Assembly (NCBI GenBank): GCA_934434925.1
Contig: CAKSAC010000003.1
Span: 1 to 64,000 of the forward strand
Origin: an uncultured Eubacteriales bacterium
GTDB taxonomy: Bacteria; Bacillota; Clostridia; Oscillospirales; CAG-272
Direction: 5' to 3'
Length of the DNA stretch: 64,000 bases
Position 1 is the stretch's first letter, and each line of letters begins with the position of its first letter. The notes under the pieces were generated by a model. It saw only the letters and a program-made list of their open reading frames with translations, was not told the origin of the DNA and searched no databases. This document shows, in pieces, positions 1 through 8,566 of this stretch. Both the position numbers and the translations under genes were made by a program.

Positions 1-199
1 AAGTCGCGGCTCATCGCCGGGGCAAGGGGCTTTTTTCTTTCAGACGAGCCTTTTTCCCCGAAAGGCAAGGCCGGGTCGCCATGCAAAAAAACCGTGTTTT
101 TCCCAAAAATTTCTCCTTCGGAGTAAAAGAAAAAGCCCTTGCAGGACGTTGCGAAAACGTTTCGCATAAGTCACGGCTCATCGCCGGGGCAAGGGGCTT
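1..199. repeat. Direct repeat pair downstream of the helicase gene
   Basis: A 32-bp sequence at 1-32 recurs at 168-199 with a single mismatch. The GCAAGGGGCTT part of the first copy is also roughly complementary to AAAAGCCCTTGC near 131-143, so a hairpin is possible. The segment lies beyond the 3' end of the minus-strand helicase gene. No gene is convincing in bases 1-249. Confidence 0.7.
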
Positions 200-249
200 G
201 TTTCAAAAAGACTTTTGCAAGCACGAATGCGGAAGAGCTTTTCCCGCTG

Positions 250-2634
250 TCATACTTCCGAAAGCGGCGGAGATTGCCAAAAGCGGCGGAGATATTCACG
301 AAGCGAACGATCGTCGCCGACATACGTCAACCCGCGCCAATGAGCAGGAAAAATATGACGATAGACCGGTGTAGCGAAGCGGTCGTCAATCAGGACGACC
401 ACGCCCCGGTCCTCTTCTGATCGGATTACGCGGCCGGCGGCCTGTAAAACGCGGTTCATCCCCGGATAAATGTAGGCATATTCCATACCGTTTTCGCTTT
501 TTTCGGAAAAATACCGCGCCGTTTCTTCCCGCAAAAGGTCCGGACCGGGCAAACCGACTCCGATCACCACCGCTCCGATCAGACGGCGACCGGTAAGATC
601 GACCCCTTCTCCGTAAATACCCCCCAGTACGCAGAGACCCAGTACCGCACTGTCCTCCCGGAATTCCCGTAAAAAAGCCGCGCGCGCCGCAGCATCCATG
701 CGCCTCTTCTGTCCCAGAATCTTCATCCCCGGGCAAAGAGCCGGGAGCAACGGAGCCAGCGCTTCCAAATATGAAAATGACGGGCAGAACACCATGTAAT
801 TTCCGGGGCGGGAAGCAACGGTCGTGCGGATGGCGGCGAGGACGGCCGGAAGGCTTTTCTCGCGGTCGGCATACCGGGTACTGATTTTATCCATCACGGC
901 AATGGCGAGGTTTTCACGTTCAAAAGGAGACGGAAGTTCCAACATCCGGGAAGCCGCATTCCCACCTAAAAGGTCACGATAAAAAGGGAGCGGCAGGAGC
1001 GTAGCGGAAAAGAGAACGGCCCCCTTCCCCAGCGCCAGCGCACGGTCGATGATACCGGACGGATCCGGGCAAAGCGTGCGGAAAAAAACGCCGCGTTTTC
1101 CCCGGCCGATCAACAACCGGAACCCATTGTCATAGCAGGACAAAATGTAAAGTATTGTTTTCAATTTATAGGAAAATGCGCGGATTTGCGCACGGGATTC
1201 TTCCGGCAGACGTTCGTCTTTCAACCGGGAACGGCGCTCAGCGGCCATATGCAGACGGGCCAGACATTCCGGCAATTCTTCCGGGAGGGCACGGCGGATG
1301 CTGCCTTTTTCGCCGTCTGGCGTTTCATGTTCTTCTCCCGCCAACGGCTCCAGCTCCTCGGCAAAGTAAGCGGCGGCCTCTGCCAGCATTCCGGCATAGG
1401 GATCGGGTCGCTCGGACGGCGGCGGGAGAAGCAATGCCTGCGCCGATAACTCTTCTGCGGCCAGTTCCTCGCTGTACATTTCGCGCACCCGGTCGGCAAG
1501 GTTATGCGCCTCATCAATCAGAAATCCCCATTTTCCCGGCAAGGAAAAATAGCGGATGAGACGAGCGGCAGGGTCAAACAGATAATTATAGTCGCAAACA
1601 ATCAGGTCGCAAAACATGCTGACCTGCAAAGATAGTTCGTGCGGGCAGACACGCCGTTTTGCCGCCATGCGGCCGATTTCTTCAGGTGTTATGACCGCAC
1701 CGCCTTCTGCGCAGAGTGCGAAAGCGGCCTCTTCCAATCTTCCACCCGGGGTTTTCCGGAGCAGGCAACCCCCGCCATTCCGGCAGGGAACGCCCTGTTC
1801 AGGACAAAGACGTTCCTTGGATGAAAGAAGAATTGCCCGTAAAGCCCCCCGACATCCGAGCAATGCCGCCGTATCGGCCGCCATCCGTGCGGCGGTCGCT
1901 TTTCCCGTCAGATAGAAAACCTTTTCGCATTTCCGTTGTCCCATGGCACGTACTGCCGGATAAAGCGTCGAAACCGTTTTCCCTGTGCCGGTCGGGGCAC
2001 AGGCATAAAGCCTTTCGCCTGTGGAAAATGCGTGAAAAACCGCCTTCATCAGTTCTTCCTGCCCTTCCCGGATTTCCGGATATGGGAAGGTCAGCCGGCG
2101 CATTGCCGGAAGCCGGACGCGCACGCGCCGAATCTCGGGCGCTGCGTAAAGCGCGATTGCCGTGGCCGTCCTTTCAAAAAAGCATTTCAGTGAAGCGGCG
2201 GTCGGCGTTTCGATTCTCCCGGACAGGCGGCCGGAGGACGGTTCATACAGGTTGAGTTCCAAGCGGTTGGAAAAACCGCGGCGCGCCGCCATGGCCGAAA
2301 GCAGATAGGCTTCTCCACGACAGACCTTCAGGACCTTTTCTCCGGGCGTTTCCGGCTCCCCTTCCACGGCAAAAAAGAGGCGCAGAACGATCGTGCGCCC
2401 CTCGGTCGCCAGTTTGTCCGCTTCACCGGTCAGTAAAAAACCGTGTTCCCCGGCCTCAAACTCCCGTTGCAGGGGGATGATTTCCGAAAGGCCGAGGTTC
2501 TTTCGTTCGGCATCGGTCAATCGGCGGCAAGGATAAGCATCCTCTGCCCCAAACCCGGTATACCGCAAAAGCGAAAAAGAGACGGCCTCCTGCGTGTTGA
2601 GAACGATTTTGTCTTCCGCTTCCAGGCAATTCAC
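250..2634 (-). CDS. DinG/XPD-family ATP-dependent DNA helicase
   Basis: Superfamily 2 helicase of the Rad3/XPD/DinG group, expected to unwind DNA 5' to 3' during repair. The 794-residue protein shows a Walker A motif (APTGTGKT, about residue 213), a DEAH box (about 374) and a C-terminal motif VI with QAAGRVIRS (about 731). Cysteines near 277, 284, 290 and 330, between motifs I and II, match the usual position of the XPD-family [4Fe-4S] cluster. The first 200 residues precede the helicase core and contain a GEADKL segment that could be the remains of a PD-(D/E)XK nuclease fold, as some Bacillota homologues have; this is tentative. The GTG start at 2634 is chosen because AAAGGAGG lies 8 bases upstream and a consensus promoter sits 37 bases upstream; the frame is open further upstream but crosses that promoter. 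Confidence 0.88.
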   Translation of the reverse strand: MNCLEAEDKIVLNTQEAVSFSLLRYTGFGAEDAYPCRRLTDAERKNLGLSEIIPLQREFEAGEHGFLLTGEADKLATEGRTIVLRLFFAVEGEPETPGEKVLKVCRGEAYLLSAMAARRGFSNRLELNLYEPSSGRLSGRIETPTAASLKCFFERTATAIALYAAPEIRRVRVRLPAMRRLTFPYPEIREGQEELMKAVFHAFSTGERLYACAPTGTGKTVSTLYPAVRAMGQRKCEKVFYLTGKATAARMAADTAALLGCRGALRAILLSSKERLCPEQGVPCRNGGGCLLRKTPGGRLEEAAFALCAEGGAVITPEEIGRMAAKRRVCPHELSLQVSMFCDLIVCDYNYLFDPAARLIRYFSLPGKWGFLIDEAHNLADRVREMYSEELAAEELSAQALLLPPPSERPDPYAGMLAEAAAYFAEELEPLAGEEHETPDGEKGSIRRALPEELPECLARLHMAAERRSRLKDERLPEESRAQIRAFSYKLKTILYILSCYDNGFRLLIGRGKRGVFFRTLCPDPSGIIDRALALGKGAVLFSATLLPLPFYRDLLGGNAASRMLELPSPFERENLAIAVMDKISTRYADREKSLPAVLAAIRTTVASRPGNYMVFCPSFSYLEALAPLLPALCPGMKILGQKRRMDAAARAAFLREFREDSAVLGLCVLGGIYGEGVDLTGRRLIGAVVIGVGLPGPDLLREETARYFSEKSENGMEYAYIYPGMNRVLQAAGRVIRSEEDRGVVVLIDDRFATPVYRHIFPAHWRGLTYVGDDRSLREYLRRFWQSPPLSEV

Positions 2635-2670
2635 AGACGGCACCTCCTTTTCACCGATATTTTTGCACAT

Positions 2671-2699
2671 ATTGTAGCATATCTGCCCGTTTCTGTCAA
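2671..2699 (-). promoter_or_regulatory. Sigma-A promoter of the helicase gene
   Basis: Reading the minus strand, TTGACA (2699-2694), a 17-bp spacer and TACAAT (2676-2671) point at the GTG start at 2634. It is divergent from the EamA promoter. The approximately 250 bases between the two promoters are GC-rich, carry short degenerate CGCGGTCGGCG repeats and show no gene. Confidence 0.8.
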
Positions 2700-2951
2700 G
2701 AAATTGCCGGGGCCCGGAAACAATGGCGCGCCGGGTTTTATCTGTCGAAAAAATCGCGCCGAGGGGCGCGGACGTAATATGCACGGTCGGTGTGGGCGGG
2801 CGGGCGCATGGGCTGGCAGAGAGCCACGGTCGGCGCGGATGAAACATGCGCGGTCGGCGCGGGCAAAAGAAGCTCACAAACAAAAACCAGCATGCTGCCG
2901 CCCGGACGAATTGGTATTCCGACGCAAAACACCAAAGGCCCGGGTTCCGGC

Positions 2952-2980
2952 TTGACAGAGCCCTTCTGTTTTGTTACAAT
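2952..2980 (+). promoter_or_regulatory. Sigma-A promoter of the EamA transporter
   Basis: TTGACA at 2952-2957, a 17-bp spacer and TACAAT at 2975-2980, placed 40 bases before the ATG at 3020. Confidence 0.85.
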
Positions 2981-3019
2981 ACCATTATTGAATTCGCATT
3001 ATCATCAAAGGAAACCGTT

Positions 3020-3985
3020 ATGACTGCCGAAAACAACAAAAACCAGCTCCGGGGGAGTCTCTTTCTTCTCGGTACCGCCATTATCTGGGGGTTCGCCTTC
3101 GTCGCGCAAAGCGAAGTAGCCCGCTATCTCGGCCCCTTCGGTTGCGGATTTATCCGCTTTCTGATTGCCGCCTTCGCACTGGTGCCTGTCGTCGTTTTTT
3201 TTGACAAAACCGGGAAAACCGGCCGTTCGCTCTTTTCGCGGGATAAAAAACCGCTCACCAAAAAGGAACTGCTCGGCGGAATCATCTGCGGCACGGTGCT
3301 GAGCGTCGCTTCGGCTACCCAACAGGCGGCTATCGGAGAGTCGGGAGCCGGAAAAGCCGCTTTCATCACTACGCTGTATGTGGTTCTTGTTCCGCTGGCA
3401 GGCGCGATCCTTTACCGCCGCCGCCCGTCGCCGATCCTTGTCCTTTCGGTTATGCTCGCACTTGGCGGGGTCGGGCTGATCACGATCCGCGAGGGGCTTT
3501 CCTTCGCTCCTTCCGATCTGTTACTCTTTATTTCCGCGCTTTGCTGGTGTACGCATATCATGACGGTCGATGCTGTCTCCGGCGGATGCGACGGAGTGCG
3601 GATATCGCTTGTCCAAATGGCGGCCACCAGTCTTTTGAATCTTGTGCTTTCCCTGATTTTTGAGACGATGACCTGGAACGGCGTGGTAGCCGCGCTCCCT
3701 CAACTCCTCTTCCTCGGCCTCGGTTCCGGAGCATTGGCGTTCACCCTTCAGATCCTCGGACAAAAAGAATGCCCGCCTGCCGCCGCCTCCATCATTATGA
3801 GTACCGAATCGCTCTTCGGCGTTCTCGGCGGAGCCATCTTTACGGGCGAAGTCCTCACCACACAGGAATATATCGGTTGCGGCGTGGTCTTTTTGGCGGT
3901 TCTGCTTTCGCAATCCGCCGATGCCATCCTCGCACTCCGCGCCCGTCTGGCCGACCGGGAGATCAGGAAAGCTGAAAAAAAATAA
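3020..3985 (+). CDS. EamA-family (DMT superfamily) transporter
   Basis: Inner-membrane permease of the drug/metabolite transporter superfamily, 321 residues, the usual length for a two-repeat, ten-helix EamA protein. The first helix contains the family-like WGFAFVAQ segment, and the protein continues as alternating hydrophobic segments with short charged loops. A basic stretch (RSLFSRDKKPLTKKE) near residue 75 is a probable cytoplasmic loop, and the C-terminus is highly charged. The substrate cannot be read from sequence; amino acids, nucleosides and other metabolites all occur in this family. The ATG at 3020 follows an AAAGGAA ribosome binding site. It is a single-gene unit with its own promoter and terminator. 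Confidence 0.88.
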   Translation: MTAENNKNQLRGSLFLLGTAIIWGFAFVAQSEVARYLGPFGCGFIRFLIAAFALVPVVVFFDKTGKTGRSLFSRDKKPLTKKELLGGIICGTVLSVASATQQAAIGESGAGKAAFITTLYVVLVPLAGAILYRRRPSPILVLSVMLALGGVGLITIREGLSFAPSDLLLFISALCWCTHIMTVDAVSGGCDGVRISLVQMAATSLLNLVLSLIFETMTWNGVVAALPQLLFLGLGSGALAFTLQILGQKECPPAAASIIMSTESLFGVLGGAIFTGEVLTTQEYIGCGVVFLAVLLSQSADAILALRARLADREIRKAEKK

Positions 3986-4028
3986 CCGCCCGGCAAAAAC
4001 CCGGATGAAACACCCGGCCAAGCCAAAA

Positions 4029-4076
4029 CCGGAGACAGGCTTTTCAGAATGTCTCCGGCTTTTCTTGTATTTTTAC
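4029..4076 (+). terminator. Rho-independent terminator after the EamA gene
   Basis: A 9-bp perfect stem (CCGGAGACA/TGTCTCCGG, arms 4029-4037 and 4050-4058) is followed by a T-rich tail at 4059-4076. Confidence 0.85.
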
Positions 4077-4171
4077 GTATTTTTGCGGGTCCACGGGGAG
4101 CGCGGGCGGTAGGGCGAGTACGGTCAGCGGTGTGGCTTGTTGGTGGGCCGAAGAGAGTGCGGTATATGCGG

Positions 4172-5155
4172 TCAGCGGTTCTTTGCGTACAGCGCGTCCA
4201 CGGCGGCGCGGTATTCTTCTCTTAATTTTTCTTCGCACGGAGCGTGTTCGGCATAATGTCGGATCATGCTCCTCATATATCTGTTCCCCGGTGTGTCTTC
4301 GGTCAGTTTTTCCGCTTCTGCCTGCCAGTAGGCGATCCGGCCGGCAAGGTCAAGGCCGGGGCAGCGGTTGGCTTGGTGCGGATAGATAAAGGCAATATCC
4401 GCAAGACCCGACCCACGGCGGAGAGTCTCCGTCAGTTCCGGCGAAAGAGCGGCTTCGCAATATCCTTCCGCAAAGTCTTCAGCCGTCGGAAGAAGGACGG
4501 GCAACCCCTGCCCTGCCAGAAAAATCCGCGCCATGATCTCCTGCCCGATGTTGTTCGGGTGGGTGCGATCCGGTTGAAAGAGCGAAGGGAGTCCCCGCTC
4601 CGCGCATGCTTTCTGTAACGCCTGAAACGGTGTACGGTAATCAACGGTGTTCTTGGCTCCCGTGATGGCCTGCCGGTTTTCGTCATATGCCAACGCAAGC
4701 GCCTCGCTCATCCCGGCGGCGCTTTCGGTTTCCCCGATCTCTCCGGGGGTGAAACCATCCCGCCCGACGCCCGAGCAGAAGGTCACCGGCAATCCGCGTT
4801 CCGACAGACCGCGGACAAGTTTTTTCATGTTTTCGGTATGGCGGCGGCGAATGGCAAGGTTCTGGGCGCGCTGCTCGGGTGTGGCATCCGGCCGGTAGTA
4901 CCCGGCGTGCAGATCGTTTACCCCAAACATCACGACTGCCTCTGTCGGCCGACACATATCCAGCGAATAGTCGAGCCGCCCGATGCACCCGGCGGCCGTA
5001 TCTCCGCCGATCCCGCAATTATAGAGCTTGACTTTGCGTTCCGGAAAGTGTTCCAGATAATATTTTTGGATATACGCGACTGCGCGGCCCGCATGCGTGA
5101 TGGAATCTCCGAGAAAAGCGACGCGCGCCCCCGGCGCAAAGAGTTTTTCGTTCAT
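4172..5155 (-). CDS. SGNH/GDSL-family hydrolase
   Basis: Predicted esterase or lipase-like hydrolase of the SGNH superfamily, 327 residues and cytoplasmic (no signal peptide). Block I is GDSIT with the nucleophile Ser18; block II is GIGGD at 48-52; block III is GVND at 78-81; block V supplies Asp196 and His199 in DRTHPN. The natural substrate cannot be inferred; relatives deacetylate sugars or cleave short-chain esters. The roughly 110 residues after block V are unusually long for the family and may form a C-terminal helical extension. I take the internal ATG at 5155 because GAAGGTG lies 9 bases before it; an ATG six codons upstream is less well placed. It is monocistronic, from a divergent promoter shared with the CPBP protease region. 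Confidence 0.85.
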   Translation of the reverse strand: MNEKLFAPGARVAFLGDSITHAGRAVAYIQKYYLEHFPERKVKLYNCGIGGDTAAGCIGRLDYSLDMCRPTEAVVMFGVNDLHAGYYRPDATPEQRAQNLAIRRRHTENMKKLVRGLSERGLPVTFCSGVGRDGFTPGEIGETESAAGMSEALALAYDENRQAITGAKNTVDYRTPFQALQKACAERGLPSLFQPDRTHPNNIGQEIMARIFLAGQGLPVLLPTAEDFAEGYCEAALSPELTETLRRGSGLADIAFIYPHQANRCPGLDLAGRIAYWQAEAEKLTEDTPGNRYMRSMIRHYAEHAPCEEKLREEYRAAVDALYAKNR

Positions 5156-5227
5156 ACTGCTGCCCACCTTCATCTTTTTCGGTCAGTCCGCCGTATGCGG
5201 TTCCGGCCCTGCTTTTTATCAGGGTAT

Positions 5228-5256
5228 ATTATAAACAATGAAAAACAGAAAGTCAA
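5228..5256 (-). promoter_or_regulatory. Sigma-A promoter of the SGNH hydrolase
   Basis: On the minus strand TTGACT (5256-5251), 17 bp, then TATAAT (5233-5228), about 73 bases before the chosen ATG. Confidence 0.8.
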
Positions 5257-5284
5257 TACTTCGGGGAGGATCGATGAAAACCGC

Positions 5285-5313
5285 TTGTTTTTTTTGCTCT
5301 GCCGTTGTATGAT
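5285..5313 (+). promoter_or_regulatory. Candidate promoter of CPBP protease-tadA
   Basis: TTGTTT at 5285-5290, a 17-bp spacer and TATGAT at 5308-5313, 70 bases before the ATG at 5383. The -35 is weak. Confidence 0.5.
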
Positions 5314-5382
5314 AAAGAAGAACGAAGTCCGGCGGACCCCGTCCGCGCCGACTTTTCTGCCGTCACGGCCAAGGAGGAGCCT

Positions 5383-6186
5383 ATGAAAAGAAACCTTACG
5401 TCTTTTTCGATTCTTCTGCTTTTCTGCGCCCTTCTCCTGACGTTTTCAGCCCGGCTTCCTTCCCCGCTTCTTCGCCGGATCGGCACGGTCGTCTCTTTGT
5501 TTCTTTCCGCTCTTTCTTCGTTTTTCTTTCCGGGGCGATGTCCTGACCGTTTGCAGGCTGAAAAGCCGGCCTGTTTGCCGACATCGCGGAACGCAGGCGT
5601 TCTTCTTTTGCTTTTGCCTGCTTTTTTGCTGTCGGTCGCCGCAGTCGCACTCCTCACCGACCGGATTTTTTCCGCGGTCGGCCTGCCGATTCCCGCAAAA
5701 CAACCGCTTTCCCCGCTCCCTCTTGCCCTGCTTTTTGACGTATGGCTGATTGCTTTGAGCGAAGAATTTTTCTTCCGCGGGGTTCTCTATCCTCTGCTGA
5801 CCGGCTACGGCGATCTTCCCGCCGTTTTCGGTACCGCGCTGGCCTTTTCTCTCTTGCACGGAAATCTTTTCCAGATTCCTTATGCCTTCGTCGCCGGGAT
5901 CCTGCTCGGTTTTTTGCGACTGTATTCGGGTTCATTTCTGATTCCCTTTTTGTTTCATCTTTCCAACAACCTTTGCTCGGTTCTCGTCGGTGATATCCCG
6001 CCCTCGCTTTTCTTTCTGATCCTCGGCGCGGGAACCGTCTCCGGCCTTCTTCTCTTCTTCCGATACGAACGAAAGTATCCGCTCCTTTTCCGCCCGCGCC
6101 CCGGCAGGCCCGGGTTCGCTCGTGATCTCCTCTTATCCCCTTTTCCGTTTTTTGCGATTGTGATGCTCCTAAACGCGTTTTTATGA
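5383..6186 (+). CDS. CPBP-family intramembrane glutamic endopeptidase
   Basis: Membrane-embedded protease of the CAAX-protease/bacteriocin-processing (CPBP, ABI) family, 267 residues with about seven hydrophobic segments. The family residues are present: Glu127-Glu128 and Arg132 in EEFFFRG, His159 in SLLHG, and His192 followed by Asn195-196 in FHLSNN. Bacterial members are linked to bacteriocin self-immunity or membrane-protein processing, but no peptide or bacteriocin gene is visible here, so the substrate is unknown. The ATG at 5383 has an AAGGAGG site 6 bases upstream. tadA starts 20 bases downstream, so the two are probably co-transcribed. Confidence 0.87.
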   Translation: MKRNLTSFSILLLFCALLLTFSARLPSPLLRRIGTVVSLFLSALSSFFFPGRCPDRLQAEKPACLPTSRNAGVLLLLLPAFLLSVAAVALLTDRIFSAVGLPIPAKQPLSPLPLALLFDVWLIALSEEFFFRGVLYPLLTGYGDLPAVFGTALAFSLLHGNLFQIPYAFVAGILLGFLRLYSGSFLIPFLFHLSNNLCSVLVGDIPPSLFFLILGAGTVSGLLLFFRYERKYPLLFRPRPGRPGFARDLLLSPFPFFAIVMLLNAFL

Positions 6187-6206
6187 TTTTATGAAAGGAA
6201 GATATT

Positions 6207-6767
6207 ATGCAGAATTTTACCCCGGATTCCCGCTTTCCCGAAAAAGAAACCGGTGTGTTTTTGGTATCGGAGTCGCCCGTTTCGGTAATCGGGTCGTCTT
6301 TACCGGAGACGATCCGGGAGGATGATCTGAACTATATGCGTCAAGCGCTCTGCCTGGCTAAAGAAGCGGCCGAGGCAGACGAAGCCCCGATCGGTGCCTG
6401 CATTGTGCATGACGGGAAAGTGATTGCCGCCGCGCGGAACCGACGGGAATCCGATAAATGCGCGACCCGCCATGCCGAAATTCTTGCTATTGAAGAAGCT
6501 TGTCGCGTTCTGGGAGGATGGCGGTTGCCGGCGTGTACCCTCTATGTGACGCTTGAACCCTGCCCCATGTGCGGCGGGGCCATTATCAATGCGCGGATCC
6601 CGCGCGTTGTATTCGGTGCTTTTGATCCGAAAGCCGGCGTCTTCGGCTCGGCCGTAGACTTCAACCGGCTCGGTTTCAATCATAAGCCCGAAGTGATCGG
6701 CGGGGTGCTGGCGGAAGAATCCCGCGCCATTCTTTCCGGATATTTCAAAACAAAGCGGAAAAGCTGA
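6207..6767 (+). CDS. tadA: tRNA(Arg) adenosine(34) deaminase
   Basis: Zinc deaminase converting A34 of tRNA-Arg(ACG) to inosine, needed to decode CGN codons. The zinc ligands are in HAE (89-91, with catalytic Glu91) and PCPMC (118-122, Cys119 and Cys122). The protein is 186 residues, about 30-40 longer than typical TadA because roughly 43 residues precede the canonical start of the fold (MRQALCLAKEA). An ATG at position 44 would give a standard-length enzyme, but the ATG at 6207 has a good AAAGGAAG site, so I keep the longer form. It follows the CPBP gene by 20 bases. Confidence 0.93.
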   Translation: MQNFTPDSRFPEKETGVFLVSESPVSVIGSSLPETIREDDLNYMRQALCLAKEAAEADEAPIGACIVHDGKVIAAARNRRESDKCATRHAEILAIEEACRVLGGWRLPACTLYVTLEPCPMCGGAIINARIPRVVFGAFDPKAGVFGSAVDFNRLGFNHKPEVIGGVLAEESRAILSGYFKTKRKS

Positions 6768-6958
6768 TCCGGATCTTTCAAAAAAGCCAAAAACTCCTTT
6801 CGGTCGCGGCCACCGGCGTGCCGGGAACCGGAACTTTGGTGAAAAATCCGGAAAGCAACGGCCGTTTCTGCGCTTCTTTGGAGCAATTCCCCGTTCCCCT
6901 GTCTGTAAAACCCGAATTTTTGAAAACAAAACTTTACATTTGCGCGCTCCTCCGAAGA

Positions 6959-7053
6959 AAAATCCGGACGAAAAGCCGGAAAACCGCCGCAAAATCCGGA
7001 CGAAAAGCCGGAAAACCGCCGCAAAATCCGGACGAAAAGCCGGAAAACGCCGC
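6959..7053. repeat. 32-bp tandem repeat, three copies
   Basis: Two identical 32-bp units (6959-6990 and 6991-7022) and a third that diverges in its last bases (7023 to about 7053). The unit is AAAATCCGGACGAAAAGCCG followed by GAAAACCGCCGC. The copies abut with no spacer, so this is not a CRISPR array. Confidence 0.95.
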
Positions 7054-7134
7054 GTCCGAAACCCCTTTACGCGCTCTTCTGAAGAAGGACTCCCGGAGAA
7101 TGCATAACGCTGACCGCCCACTTTGAAAAAGTCC

Positions 7135-7163
7135 TTGAAAGATCGGCGCGGGCATGGTATAAT
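7135..7163 (+). promoter_or_regulatory. Promoter of rimM-trmD
   Basis: TTGAAA at 7135-7140, a 17-bp spacer and TATAAT at 7158-7163. The leader to the rimM ATG at 7262 is about 90 bases. Confidence 0.8.
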
Positions 7164-7261
7164 GAACTGTAAAACCGATGTCATCCCGCATGATGGTCGC
7201 AGAGAGACTGCACACGGAGCGGGTGTCATCGCGCATAGGAACGACAGAAAGAAACGTCAAA

Positions 7262-7777
7262 ATGAAACTCGTTTTTTTGGAATGCGGTAAACTCCTTGCC
7301 CCGCACGGTATCCGCGGAGAAATGAAGATGGAATGCTATACCGATACGCCTGCCGAAGCGGCCGCCCTGCCTGCGCTTTTCTTTGAAAACGAGGACGGTT
7401 CCCGCTTTTCCAAGCGTCTTCTTTCCGCGCGGCCTTATCGCGACGGCCTGCTGGTCCTTTTGGAAGGGATTTCCTCGCCGGAGGAAGCCCGCCTGTTTTC
7501 GGGGCGCAGCGTCTATGCCCGCCGGACCGACCTTGATCCTCGCGAGGAAAAGGTTTTTTATGCCGAACTGCCGGGGCTGCCGCTGATTGATGCCGAGACC
7601 CGCGTCGAATACGGCAGAGTGCGTGAAGTAGACCTCTCCCGCAAGACCCCGCTTTATCTTGTGGATACGCCGCATGGCGAGGTTCTTTTCCCGGCGGTGA
7701 ACGAATTCATAAAGGAAATTGATGTCGGGCGGCATATTCTCGTCTGTCCGATACCGGGTATCTTCGATGAAAATTGA
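7262..7777 (+). CDS. rimM: Ribosome maturation factor RimM
   Basis: 16S rRNA-processing factor that binds S19 during 30S head assembly. The 171-residue protein has the N-terminal RimM barrel with GKLLAPHGIRGEMKM near residue 8 and the C-terminal PRC-like barrel with LFPAVNEFIKEID near residue 150, both typical. The start at 7262 is preceded by AGAAAG at a workable distance, and the methionine aligns with the family start. It overlaps trmD by 11 bases, the usual rimM-trmD coupling. The customary upstream rpsP and downstream rplS are absent. Confidence 0.95.
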   Translation: MKLVFLECGKLLAPHGIRGEMKMECYTDTPAEAAALPALFFENEDGSRFSKRLLSARPYRDGLLVLLEGISSPEEARLFSGRSVYARRTDLDPREEKVFYAELPGLPLIDAETRVEYGRVREVDLSRKTPLYLVDTPHGEVLFPAVNEFIKEIDVGRHILVCPIPGIFDEN

Positions 7778-8519
7778 GATTATGACGCTTTTTCCCGAGG
7801 TGATCGAAGCCTTCCTTTCTTCGAGCATCCTCGGCCGCGCCGTAAAAAACGGCTGTTTTTCTTACGCTTGCCGCAACATCCGGGATTATTCCGAAAACAA
7901 ACATAAAAATGTGGACGATACGCCCTACGGCGGCGGGTGCGGGATGCTGATGGCGGCGCCGCCTATCCTTCGTTGCTTTGAGGATATCCTGCGCGGCCGG
8001 CCGACCGGGGAAAAACGGCGGGTCATCTATCTTTCCCCCCGTGGGAAACATCTGACGCAGACCCTGGCCGAAGAGCTGGCGGCATCTGACGCGCTGATCC
8101 TGCTTTGCGGACATTATGAAGGGGTGGATCAGCGGGCGCTTGACCTGATGGAGGCCGAGGAGGTCTCGATCGGCGACTTTGTGCTGACCGGCGGAGAATT
8201 ACCCGCCTGCGCGCTGATCGACGCAGTGGTACGCCTGCTCCCCGGTGTGCTGGCGGAGCCGGAGTGTTACCGGGACGAAAGCATTGCTTCCGGTCTTTTG
8301 GAATACCCGCAATACACGCGTCCGCCGGTCGTGAACGGCTGTCAGGTTCCGGAAATCCTGCTGTCGGGCGACCATAAAAAAATCGCCGCGTGGCGGCTCG
8401 CACAGTCTCTCGCCCTGACAGAAGAACGCCGCCCCGATCTCTATGCGGCGTACTTGGAAAACCATCCCGCATCGCCCCGCGAAAAAAAGAGAAAAGCCCG
8501 TATAAAATCCGGGGAATAA
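7767..8519 (+). CDS. trmD: tRNA (guanine(37)-N1)-methyltransferase
   Basis: SPOUT-class methyltransferase making m1G37 in tRNAs to prevent +1 frameshifting, with S-adenosylmethionine as donor. At 250 residues it is full length. The trefoil-knot SAM-binding region carries LLCGHYEGVDQR and EVSIGDFVLTGGE. The N-terminus MKIEIMTLFPEV is the canonical TrmD start. Translation begins 11 bases before the rimM stop, implying translational coupling. A membrane protein gene follows after 47 bases where rplS would usually be. Confidence 0.97.
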   Translation: MKIEIMTLFPEVIEAFLSSSILGRAVKNGCFSYACRNIRDYSENKHKNVDDTPYGGGCGMLMAAPPILRCFEDILRGRPTGEKRRVIYLSPRGKHLTQTLAEELAASDALILLCGHYEGVDQRALDLMEAEEVSIGDFVLTGGELPACALIDAVVRLLPGVLAEPECYRDESIASGLLEYPQYTRPPVVNGCQVPEILLSGDHKKIAAWRLAQSLALTEERRPDLYAAYLENHPASPREKKRKARIKSGE

Positions 8520-8566
8520 AAAAACTGACCCTGCCGGGCGGAGCTATGCCCGCAGAAAGGAGCCGT

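Larger units (their letters stand above)
6768..7261. other. Long non-coding gap between tadA and rimM
   Basis: About 490 bases without a credible gene. It holds a 32-bp tandem repeat (described separately) and the rimM promoter. A 10-bp palindrome GATCCGGATC lies at the tadA end without a T-tract. The open frame through the repeats is lysine-rich, has no ribosome binding site, and is not called. Confidence 0.6.

Noticed and set aside
6818..7126. Lysine-rich frame through the 32-bp repeats
   Set aside because: No ribosome binding site, composition dictated by the repeat, and overlap with the spacer before rimM.
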